Shown: one piece after another, positions 43,600 to 53,708 of the stretch
How positions within the stretch are numbered: the first letter of the stretch is position 1
How the letters are laid out: each line of letters begins with the position of its first letter
Assembly (NCBI GenBank): GCA_033558025.1
Contig: JAUCEF010000007.1
Span: forward strand, 682,001-746,000
DNA length: 64,000 bases
Source: Phytophthora sp. 'mugwort'
Lineage: Eukaryota > Oomycota > Peronosporomycetes > Peronosporales > Peronosporaceae
Direction of reading: 5' to 3'
Translations under genes and position numbers: made by a program
Notes under the pieces: generated by a model
Database searches by the model: none
The model's input: the letters and a program-made list of their open reading frames with translations, nothing else
Told to the model about the DNA's origin: nothing

Positions 43600-44271
43600 C
43601 TGTCCAGCAACGTGGGGCCCCGCCTGCGTTTAAAAATCCACACCGCCTTCGGGTACAGCAGACATAAGGCAACGCCCGCTAAGCGATCGGCAAATGGAGC
43701 GGGGAACATGGCGTTGATTGGGAACAAGTCGGTAAAACAAAGTGGTTTCATAAAACTGTAGACGTCTTCTGGCCGACAGTGACAGGTAACGTCTTGGAGC
43801 GAGTAGCGAGCCGATCGAACTACAACCGCAGATGCACTGTCAGCTTCACCGTGCAGACGTTTTGAAGATATTCCATTGCGCTTCTTGAACTTTGAAAGTC
43901 AGTCGTTGCTTAGTCGAAGCTGATCATCACCAATGTTGAGACTTACCCTAATATCACCGGCTTCGAGAAGCAAGACATCGTCAGAAATTATTGCATTTTC
44001 TTCACGCGTGTGAAAAAAAATCGACGAGCTGGTGCTCTTCAGGAAACTTCACCCGACGCCGCCGAGTTGCTGACGAACTCGCGCTGCAATAATAAGATGG
44101 CTACTTATTTCGAATACGCCGAATAGTGCTGGTACTGACGGTCTTCTTAAAGGTACTGCACACCGAAAACAAGAGCTCTCCGGCCTTTGTCGTGGGCTCA
44201 CGCTGGGCCTTCAAACAGATCTGTAGCTTCTCCTCCAGCATCAACGAAGTCGTTCGGCTTTGAGACGGCAT
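43600..44271 (-). pseudogene. Pogo-like transposase, N-terminal half, decayed
   Basis: From the ATG at 44271: MPSQSRTTSLMLEEKLQICL and TIRRIRNK, like the first helix-turn-helix of pogo/CENP-B transposases (LTLEEKLQI). Lower down, in a broken frame: FKKRNGISSKRLHGEADSAS (the typical kRhgIs-K-LhGE-A motif just before the catalytic core) and PEDVYSFMKPLCF, where an intact element reads x-D-x-YN-DET. The order on the minus strand matches the C-terminal half at 41983-42850, so these are parts of one element. Confidence 0.6.
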
Positions 44272-44731
44272 GGCGCACGGCTGGATTGCTTCTATTTGTC
44301 TTGATGTTAAACGTGTTTCTTTTAAAACTTTAATAGCATATTTAGAAACTCTAATTGGGACTGAGCGTTGGGGCGAAAGGCTGAACGTTGCTCAGGGAGA
44401 GATGCTATTTAAACGTCTGGCAAGCAGTCGAGTAACCCTAGGCGAGGCGCCATTTGGCGTAGAGAGTTCCTCCACCCTCTCTGGCTGTCAGTTAGGGAAT
44501 AAGGAGGTTTTTGATCAGTTAGAGAACCACAATAGTGAAAGTCATATAGTCTCATTTGCACACAGAGACGACTAACCAGATAAAGAACGCGTAGTCAGGT
44601 AGGGAGACTCAGTTATGGTGGCGTGACTGTACCGTGAAGTGCGTCTTTAGTGCTGACGTCGCTGATCCACGTACTATACGGTACTTCTCCCAAATCATGT
44701 AGTACCGTAAGTTCAGAATTGAACTGCCATC
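44272..44731. other. Intergenic next to the second FYVE-variant gene
   Basis: 460 bp. An open frame of about 100 codons from 44270 has no recognisable domain and probably derives from repeat DNA. From about 44660 it contains the shared GTACTTCTCCCAAAT and CCGTAAGTTCAGAA; the latter is also found upstream of the first FYVE-variant copy (about 40275), so the promoter was partly duplicated with the gene. Confidence 0.5.
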
Positions 44732-46051
44732 ATGGGAGCGGACAACACTTTGCTGCTGCCGGACCAGTCTCCGTTCCCACCGCTGCAACTAACGTACGAG
44801 GAGCAGCAGCATTGCCATGATCTCAGTCTGCAGTTGCTGGAGCGCACGCTGCATAGCTATGACGAACGACTGGCAGGTGTCACGCCAAGACACCACGCGC
44901 ACCTCGACAGTGCGCGCTGGAAGCTGCAGAAGACGCAGGAGAATGCGTCGCTGTATTCCGAGCGAACTCGACGCGTGCGGGCGGATCTGCATCTGCCTGA
45001 AGACAACTGGGAGGACCCCACGGTGCTCATGATGGTCGGAGATATTCCAGCGCCACTGGACGAGGTCATGTTCGGCATGTCCGTGTCTACCTTCGAAGCA
45101 CTAAAAGTCCGGGTATCGACGCTTGGGAACCAGGACATCGGCGGTGCAATGCTTGCGAGACTTGTCGGACCTACAGACGAGCAGCCGTTCCAGAACTTAT
45201 CCATCATGTACATGGTTAGTCAATTGCCGTGGCTGATGAGCAAGATCGTGAAGCCTCGAGACTTTGTGCTGCTCTCGACAAGTGGAGTGGTTACAACAGC
45301 TCAAGGGGAACGAATTGGCTACGATTTATTGCAACCAGCACCGTTGTTGCAGTGTCCGCCACTGCCAAAGCCAATGATTCGCGGGAAGTTTATGTTTGGT
45401 GCTTTGTATCGGCAAAAAGAAGACGGGGATGTGGACGTGTACATTCAGCAGTACGTCGAGTCGATGGGCAACCTCATGGAGTCCTTCATTATCAGCTCGA
45501 CTTGGCAGTCATTACTGGGATTTTTTAGGTCGCCTGTGCTCGCTGAGCACAAGAAGCTGCAGTGGTGTATTACCAATATGAAAAGTGCGCGACGTCGAGC
45601 GGTAACGAACGAGTTTGCGGGGTATTCGATAACTTGTTCGTTATGCTCTGTGGTTTTCGGACGAGCTGTGCGTAGTCGTAGCAGCGACCAGCGGGAGTGC
45701 GTGCTTTGCTTAGCACTTGTGTGTTCAAATTGTCGTGAAGAACGGGTATTCAAGGTGCTGGATCAAAATCCGAAAAAGAATCGAATGTTCATCAAGAAAA
45801 AGCAAGTGTACGTCTGCCGACCGTGTCTGGAGTTTGTTCAAAGGCAAAAAGCGACGGATATTACGAGATACAACATCCTAGACACGTTGACACCTGCCTC
45901 TAATTCGACTGGAGATACCAACAACACGAGAATTACGTGGGGTCTCGTTGATGGAGACTCTATGCCTTCATGGTCACCAAGACGATCGCTATCGATGTCA
46001 AGTGAGTCGTTTAAGTCATTTGGGTGGGAAATCGATCCCTGTGAACAATAA
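44732..46051 (+). CDS. FYVE-variant zinc finger protein, copy 2
   Basis: Intronless, 439 residues, a close paralogue of 40320-41627; long identical stretches include TYEEQQHCHDLSLQLLERTL and DNWEDPTVLMMVG. START-like N-terminal region, then zinc-ligand pairs CSLC, CVLC, CSNC, CRPC. It too lacks the FYVE HHCR motif. Differences gather in the C-terminal 150 residues. It is intact. It converges on the decayed FMO paralogue, whereas copy 1 is divergent from the working FMO, so the pair was rearranged as well as copied. Confidence 0.8.
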   Translation: MGADNTLLLPDQSPFPPLQLTYEEQQHCHDLSLQLLERTLHSYDERLAGVTPRHHAHLDSARWKLQKTQENASLYSERTRRVRADLHLPEDNWEDPTVLMMVGDIPAPLDEVMFGMSVSTFEALKVRVSTLGNQDIGGAMLARLVGPTDEQPFQNLSIMYMVSQLPWLMSKIVKPRDFVLLSTSGVVTTAQGERIGYDLLQPAPLLQCPPLPKPMIRGKFMFGALYRQKEDGDVDVYIQQYVESMGNLMESFIISSTWQSLLGFFRSPVLAEHKKLQWCITNMKSARRRAVTNEFAGYSITCSLCSVVFGRAVRSRSSDQRECVLCLALVCSNCREERVFKVLDQNPKKNRMFIKKKQVYVCRPCLEFVQRQKATDITRYNILDTLTPASNSTGDTNNTRITWGLVDGDSMPSWSPRRSLSMSSESFKSFGWEIDPCEQ

Positions 46052-46249
46052 ACTAGTGATAACAAAGCTTTTGGTCCGCATCATATCGTTCGGCACGCTA
46101 TTGGAAGGCATGACCGCTCAAGCTCACTGTGCTAAGGCTTTGATGGATTTACTTTCATTGCATAAATGAATAACGATGTTAAGTGTATGCAGGCTCAATA
46201 TGAGTCGGACTTGTTCTTCCCGGGTTATATATGCGTGCAAACATGGCAA

Positions 46250-47862
46250 CTAGCTAAACACCTTCACCAATTCGGCAATTCCACTGGGTTTGTGGCGGCG
46301 AGTCCACTTACCACTAGCGGGGTCCAGATTGAAGTCAGCCGAGCGGAAAGTGTGCGGGAAGTTCACGCGTAGGTAAGTGGCGTCTTCGTACATTTCATGG
46401 ATGTTTTCGTCAACTTTGGTGCCCGAGAGAGTTCCGAGATCCCTGAATTTCCATAAAACAAGTCAAATTGTCCGTGTAAATTGGGTAACAACAGATACTC
46501 AGAACGAAACGTGCGTCAAACTTACGTAAAGTAGTCCTTTGCAGGCCATTGAGAGAATGCAGCTTCCCGGTAGGGCCGTCGATTTTGAAGACAGTTTTCG
46601 TAGAAGTCCTCATACATTTCTTCCTTCGAAGGAAGCGATACAGATCCATTAAATACACGTGCGACCCACTTGGACTGAAGCTCGAAGCATAGGAACGGAA
46701 GTTGGAGAACGGCAGACCGATGAACGCAGCAGTCGGGTCCTCAATGGAGAACATGTGCATGTACATTGGAGCCACAGCGGTTCCATGAATAGTAGCCTGA
46801 CCCAGATCTGCTGCAACCTCGTCACTCACGCTGTTGGACGTCACCGCGTCTTTGGGAATAGCAGCTTCGATGGAAAAATTCATTCACCGTGTACACGTAG
46901 CCCGTGCAGTGCATGATCTCATCCGGGACAGTAATCGAAGAGCCATCCATGAACACCACTGTGCCGTCTTCAGCAATGTAATTAACTGCAGGTTTGAGAA
47001 TGCGTGTGTCCTTCTCGTCGACTACGCTCGGGTCGTAGTCGAGAGCAACAACGTAGACTTCGGTCACTCCGCTCCCCGCAAGATCCAGCGAAATATCTTG
47101 ACCTGATGGTCCGCGACCGATGATAAGAACACGTTTGTTCAGGTACGGCTTCGGTGTACGGTAGGACCTCGCGTGCGACACAACACCCGGGATGTTCTCG
47201 ATGCCTTTGATCGGAGCTTGCCATGCCTTACTGAAGTGGCCGATAGCTACCACCAAGCGATCGAACTCCTCGTCTTAGCCACCTTTGTCTTTCAACTCGA
47301 CACTGACCTTCCATTTGTCTCCCTGCTTCAACACGCTCGTCACCTTCGTGTCTGTACGAACAAACTCGTCAACGCCAAAATACTTAGCATAGTTCTGCAG
47401 ATATCCAGTACGCCGGCGTGCCTCGGATAGCTCGGACAGCCCGCTTGGAGCGGAAAGTCCCTTAGTTGCATGATAGACGTCGGTATGTTCGTGTACAGTG
47501 ACTGTATGAAAAACAGAATGAAAATTGTCACACATTAGAACTGACGAATTCCCCTCACTATAAATATATCGGTACTGCTGCATCATGTTGCTGCTCGTAC
47601 CTCGTAAAAAACGGAGGAGGGCGCATCGGCAACGTCGTTGTACTTCCTGATGCCTCCCAAGTGGGAACTCTTCTCGAACACCACGACGTCATTGCCAACT
47701 TCTTCTAAGCTCCTGGCAGTGACTGCCTCATATTAAAACAACAAGCACAAAGAGGTGAGACGAAGAGTGCTGTCCGAGAGTAAGTTGACTCGAACAAATT
47801 CATGCCAGCGGCACCACCGCCGATGATGCCTACGCGAACATTTTTAGTCGACTTTTGCGCCA
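46250..47862 (-). pseudogene. Flavin-containing monooxygenase pseudogene
   Basis: Paralogue of 38561-40138, recognisable end to end: VRVGIIGGGAAG, VVFEKSSHLGGIRKYND, LNKRVLIIGRGPSGQDISLD, DEIMHCTGYVYT, IEDPTAAFIGLPFSN, YEDATYLRVNFPHTFRSADF. Disruptions: a 1 nt loss near 47400, an in-frame TAA at 47275-47277 before DEEFDRLVV, a 1 nt loss near 46877, another near 46700, and a lost donor for the first intron. The intron that splits K-RVVVIG in the working copy is absent here, while a 99 nt intron (47600-47502) interrupts YE-SLYTN where the working copy has none. It cannot make an active enzyme. Confidence 0.88.
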
Positions 47863-48722
47863 TTGTTTCGATTTAAAAATGAACTCTCGTGTCCTGAGCA
47901 GTCGAGTCTTCTCGGATCGATCCTCTGAAGAGCTCTTGTAGTGCAAGCTGTACGTCAGACTTGCCCACACATCGCTAAATGCCCCATCCTTGATGATCAA
48001 ACTGCAAAGATATGCTGAAGGACGCCAAGGCGCTGGCAAGAGCAGATAGTCCAGATGTCTTCAATGTATGCTTGCGTAGTTGGCGATGTCCAGGATGAAG
48101 CCGAGACTTGCCTGACACGGACATACAGTGCCTGCATCCATTCATTGAGATTGATGCAGCCACAGAGTCGAGAGGATCACTATTGCAGCGATTGATAGAT
48201 ATGTACATTGGTCTTGCGGTCAAATTCGATAGGAATCGCTGAAGCTGCTCAGCCTGAGCAGCTTCAGCGACTGGCAGCAATACCTGAGCAGCTCAGGTAT
48301 TACTGCTAGTCGAAAGAGAAGCAATGGTTGGATCACCACAAACGCGATGACGGAAATACCCAATGACCTCACCTCCCTTGAAATCGTCACCTGCATGACC
48401 CACTTAGACTGTTTTTAAGGTGATCGCGTTTCATGTTCAGATGGTCGGCCTAGTCCGGCCGTACGTCCTCGCATGAGCAATTGCTCGGTTTCCTCAAGGG
48501 ATGAACGTCTACCACGTCGTGAGGAAGACATTGTAGCGTAAGTACGTCACTAGTTCATCAGAGTCGTCTATCGGGTCGACAATGAACGACAAATCGATGG
48601 TCTCCCACCGTTCACTGCATCGGACGAGGTATTCATAGTGTATGGACGTTGGTTTCGCTGACCCGCGCTTCCGACGTGAGTTAAGAGCATTAACGTAACG
48701 TGGTGTGACATATTAAAACAAG
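47863..48722. other. Gene-poor stretch with palindromes
   Basis: About 860 bp with only short open frames and no recognisable protein. It contains the pair of perfect inverted repeats at 48237-48301 described separately. Composition is ordinary. It may be older transposon-derived DNA. Confidence 0.5.
48237..48301. repeat. Two adjacent perfect palindromes
   Basis: First: CGCTGAAGCTGCTCAG (48237-48252), one C, then its exact reverse complement (48254-48269). Second: AATACCTGAG (48279-48288), CAG, then its reverse complement (48292-48301). Both can form hairpins or cruciforms, nine bases apart. No gene is adjacent. Confidence 0.85.
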
Positions 48723-49930
48723 ATGAAGGCACGGAGCTTGGACAGCAGTTTGGTGCTGAGCGGTCCACATCTGAGTGAAACGAAGCGGCTTCCCGATTAC
48801 CGCTCAGCGGCTGCTGCTCTTAATGTGGATGGGCATTGGTGTGGCTCCTTTGCTGCTCCAAGCGAGAAGCTATGTGCGATTCGCGACCACGCACAAGATT
48901 TTCAGGAGCCTTTTGCCTCCGGATACCGACGCGCATGAGGCCACTAATCTACCTGAACGTTGTCCAGTGGAAGGAATTTTCTTTGCTGGAATCTGGTGAA
49001 ATGTTGTGCCAGCGTATTACTATCCCGCCGTCAATGGCCAACTCTGCCACTTTACCGTTCCCCAGTACAATATTCACGGCATTTACTATCTCGGAAATAA
49101 TGCAACAAATGCAGCAAACACGACGCCACCGAGTTGCGCGGAAGAAAACTTCCCATTTTCGCATTACTTTTACCACGGAAGTATCGGGTATTTTGCGTTC
49201 CATGAAGAAGCAAAAGGCACCTACTGCGTTATCGATAAAACGGCGTTACGGTTGGAGGCTTGGGGACGTATGACAGCAGCGGAGCTTCGCTTGCTTCTGA
49301 TCGAGGTAGCACCGAATATCGCGATTCCTACTGGTATGGGCTTAATGGATCCGTGTGCATAGCTTATTGAATCTTAATACTACGGAGAAGTTATATATCC
49401 TGCAAACGATATGGAAGGAAGTGTGACCGTATGTGTGAGAATACTCGGCTGAATGACGTCGTGGTCTACGTTCAAAAAAGTATGAGGCTCTCGGCATATG
49501 ATGCAAGAAACTATTATCGAGTTGCACTGTTGTATTTATTTTAGTGGAAGGTCTTATGGGCGATTTGTTTCTACTGATCGCACAAGAAGGAATCATTGGA
49601 CGCTTGCAGTATATTTCTTCGGGCTACAATCTGTCGGGAGTGATGTCGATGCTGTTTGAAAAAAATGATCGAGACGATACACTGTCTTGCGGAAAGGCTC
49701 TTGTTCAACTACGAAACAATGCTGATCGGAGAGTGTACATGTGCGGCAGCAATGCAGCACTATCTGACTGCACTCTCTCCAGAGGCTTCAGGCACTCCGA
49801 TCCGACATCACAATTAGTATCGTCTTATGTATGGAGCTTGGTTGGAAGAAGTACCACATGTACATCAGTACTTAGTACTAGTATACTACTAGATGTCCAC
49901 CAAACGTTGTTGGAAAGGGGCTGTCCATAA
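48723..49930 (+). pseudogene. Decayed multi-pass membrane protein gene, unknown family
   Basis: Coding sense continues across frames: LLMWMGIGVAPLLLQARSYV near 48800; PVEGIFFAGIW, then an in-frame TGA at 48997-48999; then PAYYYPAVNGQLCHFTVPQY, FYHGSIGYFAFHEEAKGTYC, LRLEAWGRMTAAELRLLLIE; a stop at 49360; then VYVQKSMRLSAYDARNYYRV near 49470 in another frame; after a further shift VEGLMGDLFLLIAQEGIIGR and LQYISSGYNLSGVMSMLFE. At least two stops and two frameshifts. The intact form would be a multi-TM protein with an extracellular Cys-containing loop. I believe this belongs to an oomycete-specific family but cannot name it. Confidence 0.72.
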
Positions 49931-50096
49931 TGTGCAGAGCGCATCAAGAACTCGCCCCTCGCCCATATGAAGAGCGTCTAGGGCGTCTAGCGGCACGAGT
50001 CTGCTAGGGTACCAGAATGTGAGTGTGATGAACCCGAAGAGCCATGCTCTCACGATTCATTAACCAGAGTTGCCAGTGACGGAGCTGTCTCAATCT

Positions 50097-50671
50097 ACTG
50101 TAAAACCTGGGATTGTGCCGAATCCCTCGAATACTGCCCCCCCCGGTTGGGGCCTTGCAATAAATGTAGTGCCCCACTCTTTTAGTCTAATTTAGATTAT
50201 CAGAATTGTCAGATCGGAGCCAGCATGGATAAATTGCAATTTGCGAGTTGCTACCGTAGCTCAACATCAAGTGGCGACGCCGGTCGAGCTCAGGGAGCAG
50301 ATTTCACCTTTCGTTGCTAATTTCTGATGAAAGACAAGTTCATGGTGGAAAATAAGCTGTCTGTAGTCCAAGAACTGGAGGCGCGAAGAAGAATACTCTC
50401 GACAGGAATACATCGAGCACGTGCAGATCAAGGAGTACAGTACAACATTTAGTACTCGAACATTTACAACATGAATGAGACTGCTGTGTTCATTTATCAC
50501 AATCACAACACGAAAATCGAATTCCATGGGGCCAAGGACGTTAACGTGAAGTCGTTTGTCCTCGCGAAGAGTGTCAAGATTCAATACCCCATCCCTTTAA
50601 TAGTACCACACCTGTTATAGTGCCCCATGTAACGTAGTGCCCCACGGGGCAGTATCGCAGGTTTTACAGTA
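50097..50671 (+). mobile_element. TIR-bounded pogo-like remnant (internally deleted)
   Basis: The left end TACTGTAAAACCTG (50097-50110) is the exact inverse of the right end CAGGTTTTACAGTA (50658-50671); outer TA dinucleotides fit the TA target of Tc1/mariner-pogo elements. Both ends also carry GTGCCCCA-type subterminal repeats. Inside, on the plus strand, NMNETAVFIYHNHNTKIEFH and GAKDVNVKSF near 50470-50565 match the N-M-DETAV...K-GAKDV block of pogo-like transposases; most of the enzyme is missing. At 575 bp it is a deletion derivative that could only move with help from another element. Confidence 0.75.
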
Positions 50672-51337
50672 CAATATTGGACGTTGTATATGTGTTCATA
50701 CATCTGCCCTTATAATCACCATCCTAACGACCTTACCCCAGCCAAGCCGCACGAATAATGGCGAATCCTCCAGCGTACAATCTTGCTAACCCTATATAGA
50801 CTCCTTATCCCAGATGGGAGGGGGGGGTGTCTAATGATTTTTTGAGCTAAGAATGCTCATAGTAGAAACCAAGTGCGAAGCAAAACCTTATCTAAAAATG
50901 TCTTTGAAGTTATAGGAAACGAAATCAAGGCAAAGATCAGGAGGTGTTCGAAGATTAGCAAGTAAAGCGAGGAACGCCGAAAACTCGTCAAACGAGCTTA
51001 CAGTAATGGGGCTTCGCCCAATAGTACCTCAAAAATATACTACAGTAAGTGATAATTCAATGCACAACATTGAGCAACTCTAAATGGCGCTTCACTAAAA
51101 TGTTTGGGTTGAGGCACGGATGAATTGAAAACGAGGATTATTACTTCCAGAGCTGGTCAATAATGAAGGCCGACTGCTTAGATGAGGGACTGGGCCAGGG
51201 ATTACGACTACACTGCAGTAGGAAACACTGCTTATGAAACACAAACTTTCGTAGCTGTCTTTCCGTGGGAGTCTTAGAAACACGAGAAAGCACTACAGTA
51301 TTTCCCTTGAATAGCAAAACTCGGGCAAGTTATCATC
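50672..51337. other. Intergenic, no gene seen
   Basis: About 670 bp from the transposon remnant to the NKAP stop codon. Only short open frames, one G-run (50817-50826), no recognised repeat. It includes the 3' side of the NKAP gene. Confidence 0.55.
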
Positions 51338-52621
51338 TCAATCTTTTGCTGCCGATTCCATATCTTCCACAAGTCGAGAACCATGCTTCTTAGTGAGCCG
51401 CTCGGTCAGCATCTCTTTGAAATCGTTCATGATTGCATTTTCACGCTGCTGCTTCTCCTCGAAATTGATTAGTGCCAGCGCTCGTTTTTCTTCAGCTGTG
51501 TACACCTGGTTCTCCTTTCGAAGACGAACCGCATTCATGCGCTTGTGGCGACTACCGCTCATCACGTAGCCTAGATTCTCCAGGTTCTCGATTTCTTCAC
51601 CGTTCCAGCCCACTTCACCACGACGCGGAATTCGCATGTTCTTCTGCACAAACTGTGCGATGGCTGCGCCTTCGCCAGGCAGCAGTGCCTTACCGTAGTT
51701 CATCGACAAAGCAGCGGCCGTCTCTTCAGTTGCTGCCACCAGTGGCTTCGGTCCAATTTCTTCGTCGTCATTCTCCTCCTGACGCGAGCCTTGCACCTCC
51801 TCTTTGAACTTGGCCGTTTCCTTCTTTTCGTTCTCATCCAGGTCGCTCATGCTGCCTCGGCTGTCGACACTGAGTTTCCTATCCTTTTTCCTCTCGGAAG
51901 CCACCGACGCATCGGACTCGCTGCCACTGCGACTGTCATCACTCGCACTATCGCTGCGCGAACGTCGACGTCGTTTGTGTCTGCTCTTGCTCTCCTTCTT
52001 ATGTTTCTTACTCTTCTTGGAGCTCTTCTTCTTGTGAGAGCGACGAGAAAGCTTAGACTTGGATTTCTTTTTGCTCCTCTTTCGTCGACGTCGCTCCTCT
52101 TCACTGTCCGAGCTTGAAACCTCCGACTCCAAGTCGCTGGTCAACCTCGACCTAGATCTGGACCTGGATCTCGACCTAGAAGATGATCTGGAAGCTGATC
52201 TAGACCTGGACCTGGATGGAGAAGGCGTTGACTCCCTCTTCTTAATCTTCTTCTTCATAGGCGGGGGGCTGTGGATGCCCGCCCAGATGCTGAAGTCGAT
52301 GGTATCTCGCTTTTTCTTCCTCTCCTCGAAGAAATTATCGGTCTGATCGCTGCTACCGTACCGTTTACCTCTACCCCCTCCACTCATGAACTCGCTTGAG
52401 CCGCTGGAAGGTCCGTAGTGCCCCATTGGCTCTCGGTCTAAGCGGGAAGTTAATAACGTTTGACTTCCTCGACGCGGAGAACGGGAGCGCGACTGAGAGC
52501 GCCGACGATTGCTACGGCTGGTTTGACGTCTTGAATCTCTACGGGCGCTACGGCTTCGACTGCGACTGCGTCGCAGCGACGGAGTCCGGTAGCGCCTACG
52601 AGGACTCGAGCTCCACTTCAT
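51338..52621 (-). CDS. NKAP: NKAP-like nuclear SR-rich protein
   Basis: Single exon, 427 residues. The C-terminal SynMuv/NKAP domain is clear: [60 protein letters not shown] and [20 protein letters not shown]. The first 250 residues are RS-rich (a run of alternating Arg-Ser near residues 135-157) and Lys-rich ([13 protein letters not shown]), as in human NKAP. NKAP is a nuclear speckle protein of the spliceosome and a transcriptional corepressor. The RS block is encoded by a near-repeat of GATCTGGACCTG-type units on the plus strand (52140-52215), a candidate length-variable tract. Confidence 0.93.
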   Translation of the reverse strand: MKWSSSPRRRYRTPSLRRSRSRSRSARRDSRRQTSRSNRRRSQSRSRSPRRGSQTLLTSRLDREPMGHYGPSSGSSEFMSGGGRGKRYGSSDQTDNFFEERKKKRDTIDFSIWAGIHSPPPMKKKIKKRESTPSPSRSRSRSASRSSSRSRSRSRSRSRLTSDLESEVSSSDSEEERRRRKRSKKKSKSKLSRRSHKKKSSKKSKKHKKESKSRHKRRRRSRSDSASDDSRSGSESDASVASERKKDRKLSVDSRGSMSDLDENEKKETAKFKEEVQGSRQEENDDEEIGPKPLVAATEETAAALSMNYGKALLPGEGAAIAQFVQKNMRIPRRGEVGWNGEEIENLENLGYVMSGSRHKRMNAVRLRKENQVYTAEEKRALALINFEEKQQRENAIMNDFKEMLTERLTKKHGSRLVEDMESAAKD

Positions 52622-52755
52622 GCTGAATTGGCTCGAAAACTATTATTCGCAGTGGGGGACGGAATAAAACGATAAATCGAATTTAACGAGTAAAGACTAT
52701 TAACGTAAAAGATCAGTACAGTATACTGATCAGTTTTGTGCATACATGCGCTATA

Positions 52756-53581
52756 TCAGGCGAGCATGGTTTGGATAGTGTCGATGCGGGGGAAGTACTC
52801 TTTGGTGACCTTCTTGGCGATAGCCTTGCGCAGCTGCTTGACCTCGTCATCTCCGCGGACATCGTCCAAGAACGACAGCACAGCTTCGAATTCGTGCTCG
52901 ATGCCTTGCGACATCGCGAGGGCCTTTGACCTGGTAATATGGGGCGCCTTACGCACAGGTTTTTTAGATGCGGGAACCGGCGCTGCCAATTCCTCTCCTT
53001 GCTCTTCCTTCTCGAGACGTTCCAGCTCGGCGTCCACGTCGTACGTATCCCACTTTGTCTTGAGCTTGTTGCCCTTTGAATCGAAGTGGTAGTCTGCAAC
53101 AGCAAATAGCACACAGCAACACCATTAGTCACTGCACTAGACAGCCAATTCCATCCACAATAGGCCGGCAATTGCAGGTACAAAGCACGCCAACATACAG
53201 GAGTTCAACGTGGAGTTGGCAGCCAAGTCATTTTCCTCCGTCTCGCCAGTCTCCTTTTTGGTCTCATACTGGACTAGCTCCTTCGCTTGGCTCTCTAAAT
53301 GAATCAAACGCACTGACACCTCCGTCGCGATGAGCTCCACCTTCCGCAGCAGCTTAATGGACTCGCGACGCTCCTTCAGCTCACTGAGTCGATGGCCGCC
53401 ACATGTCCACACCGTGAGCTCCGTTAGCTGTTAAAGCAATAAAATCGCAAAAAAATCTACCACAACAAATGCAGCAATGCGATCTGGACACGCACATGTA
53501 TCGCCGGTACTGCCAGTATGCAATAGGCACGGCCGCCACCGCCGCGGCCGCGACCGCCACTTGCAGCGCTCGACTTGACAT
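52756..53581 (-). CDS. Membrane-anchored coiled-coil protein, possibly BAG-like
   Basis: Three exons: 53581-53492, 53427-53199, 53093-52756, about 218 residues. An N-terminal hydrophobic segment (ALQVAVAAAAVAAVPIAYW) followed by YRR suggests a signal anchor. The middle is helical and charged (SELKERRESIKLLRKVELIA, then TEVSVRLIHLESQAKELVQY). The last 45 residues (EHEFEAVLSFLDDVRGDDEV, LRKAIAKKVTKEYFPRIDTI) could be a three-helix BAG-type bundle, but I cannot confirm it. The first donor (GTGTCC) is chosen because the stronger GTGCGT four bases earlier breaks the frame. The start is 127 bp from the divergent Myb/SANT-like gene. Confidence 0.65.
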
Positions 53582-53708
53582 GTCGATAATGATGGGCAAA
53601 CCGTGTTAAGTCCGATTCGGACCTTAAACGCAACTTTAGTTTTTTTGTCCCCGTCGGCCACTTAAGAAACAAGGCCGTTTCTAAAGCACACTACACACTA
53701 CCACAAGG

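Noticed and set aside
48997..48999. Selenocysteine codon (in-frame TGA)
   Set aside because: Other stops and frameshifts follow in the same gene, and the family context shows no redox site here; decay is simpler.
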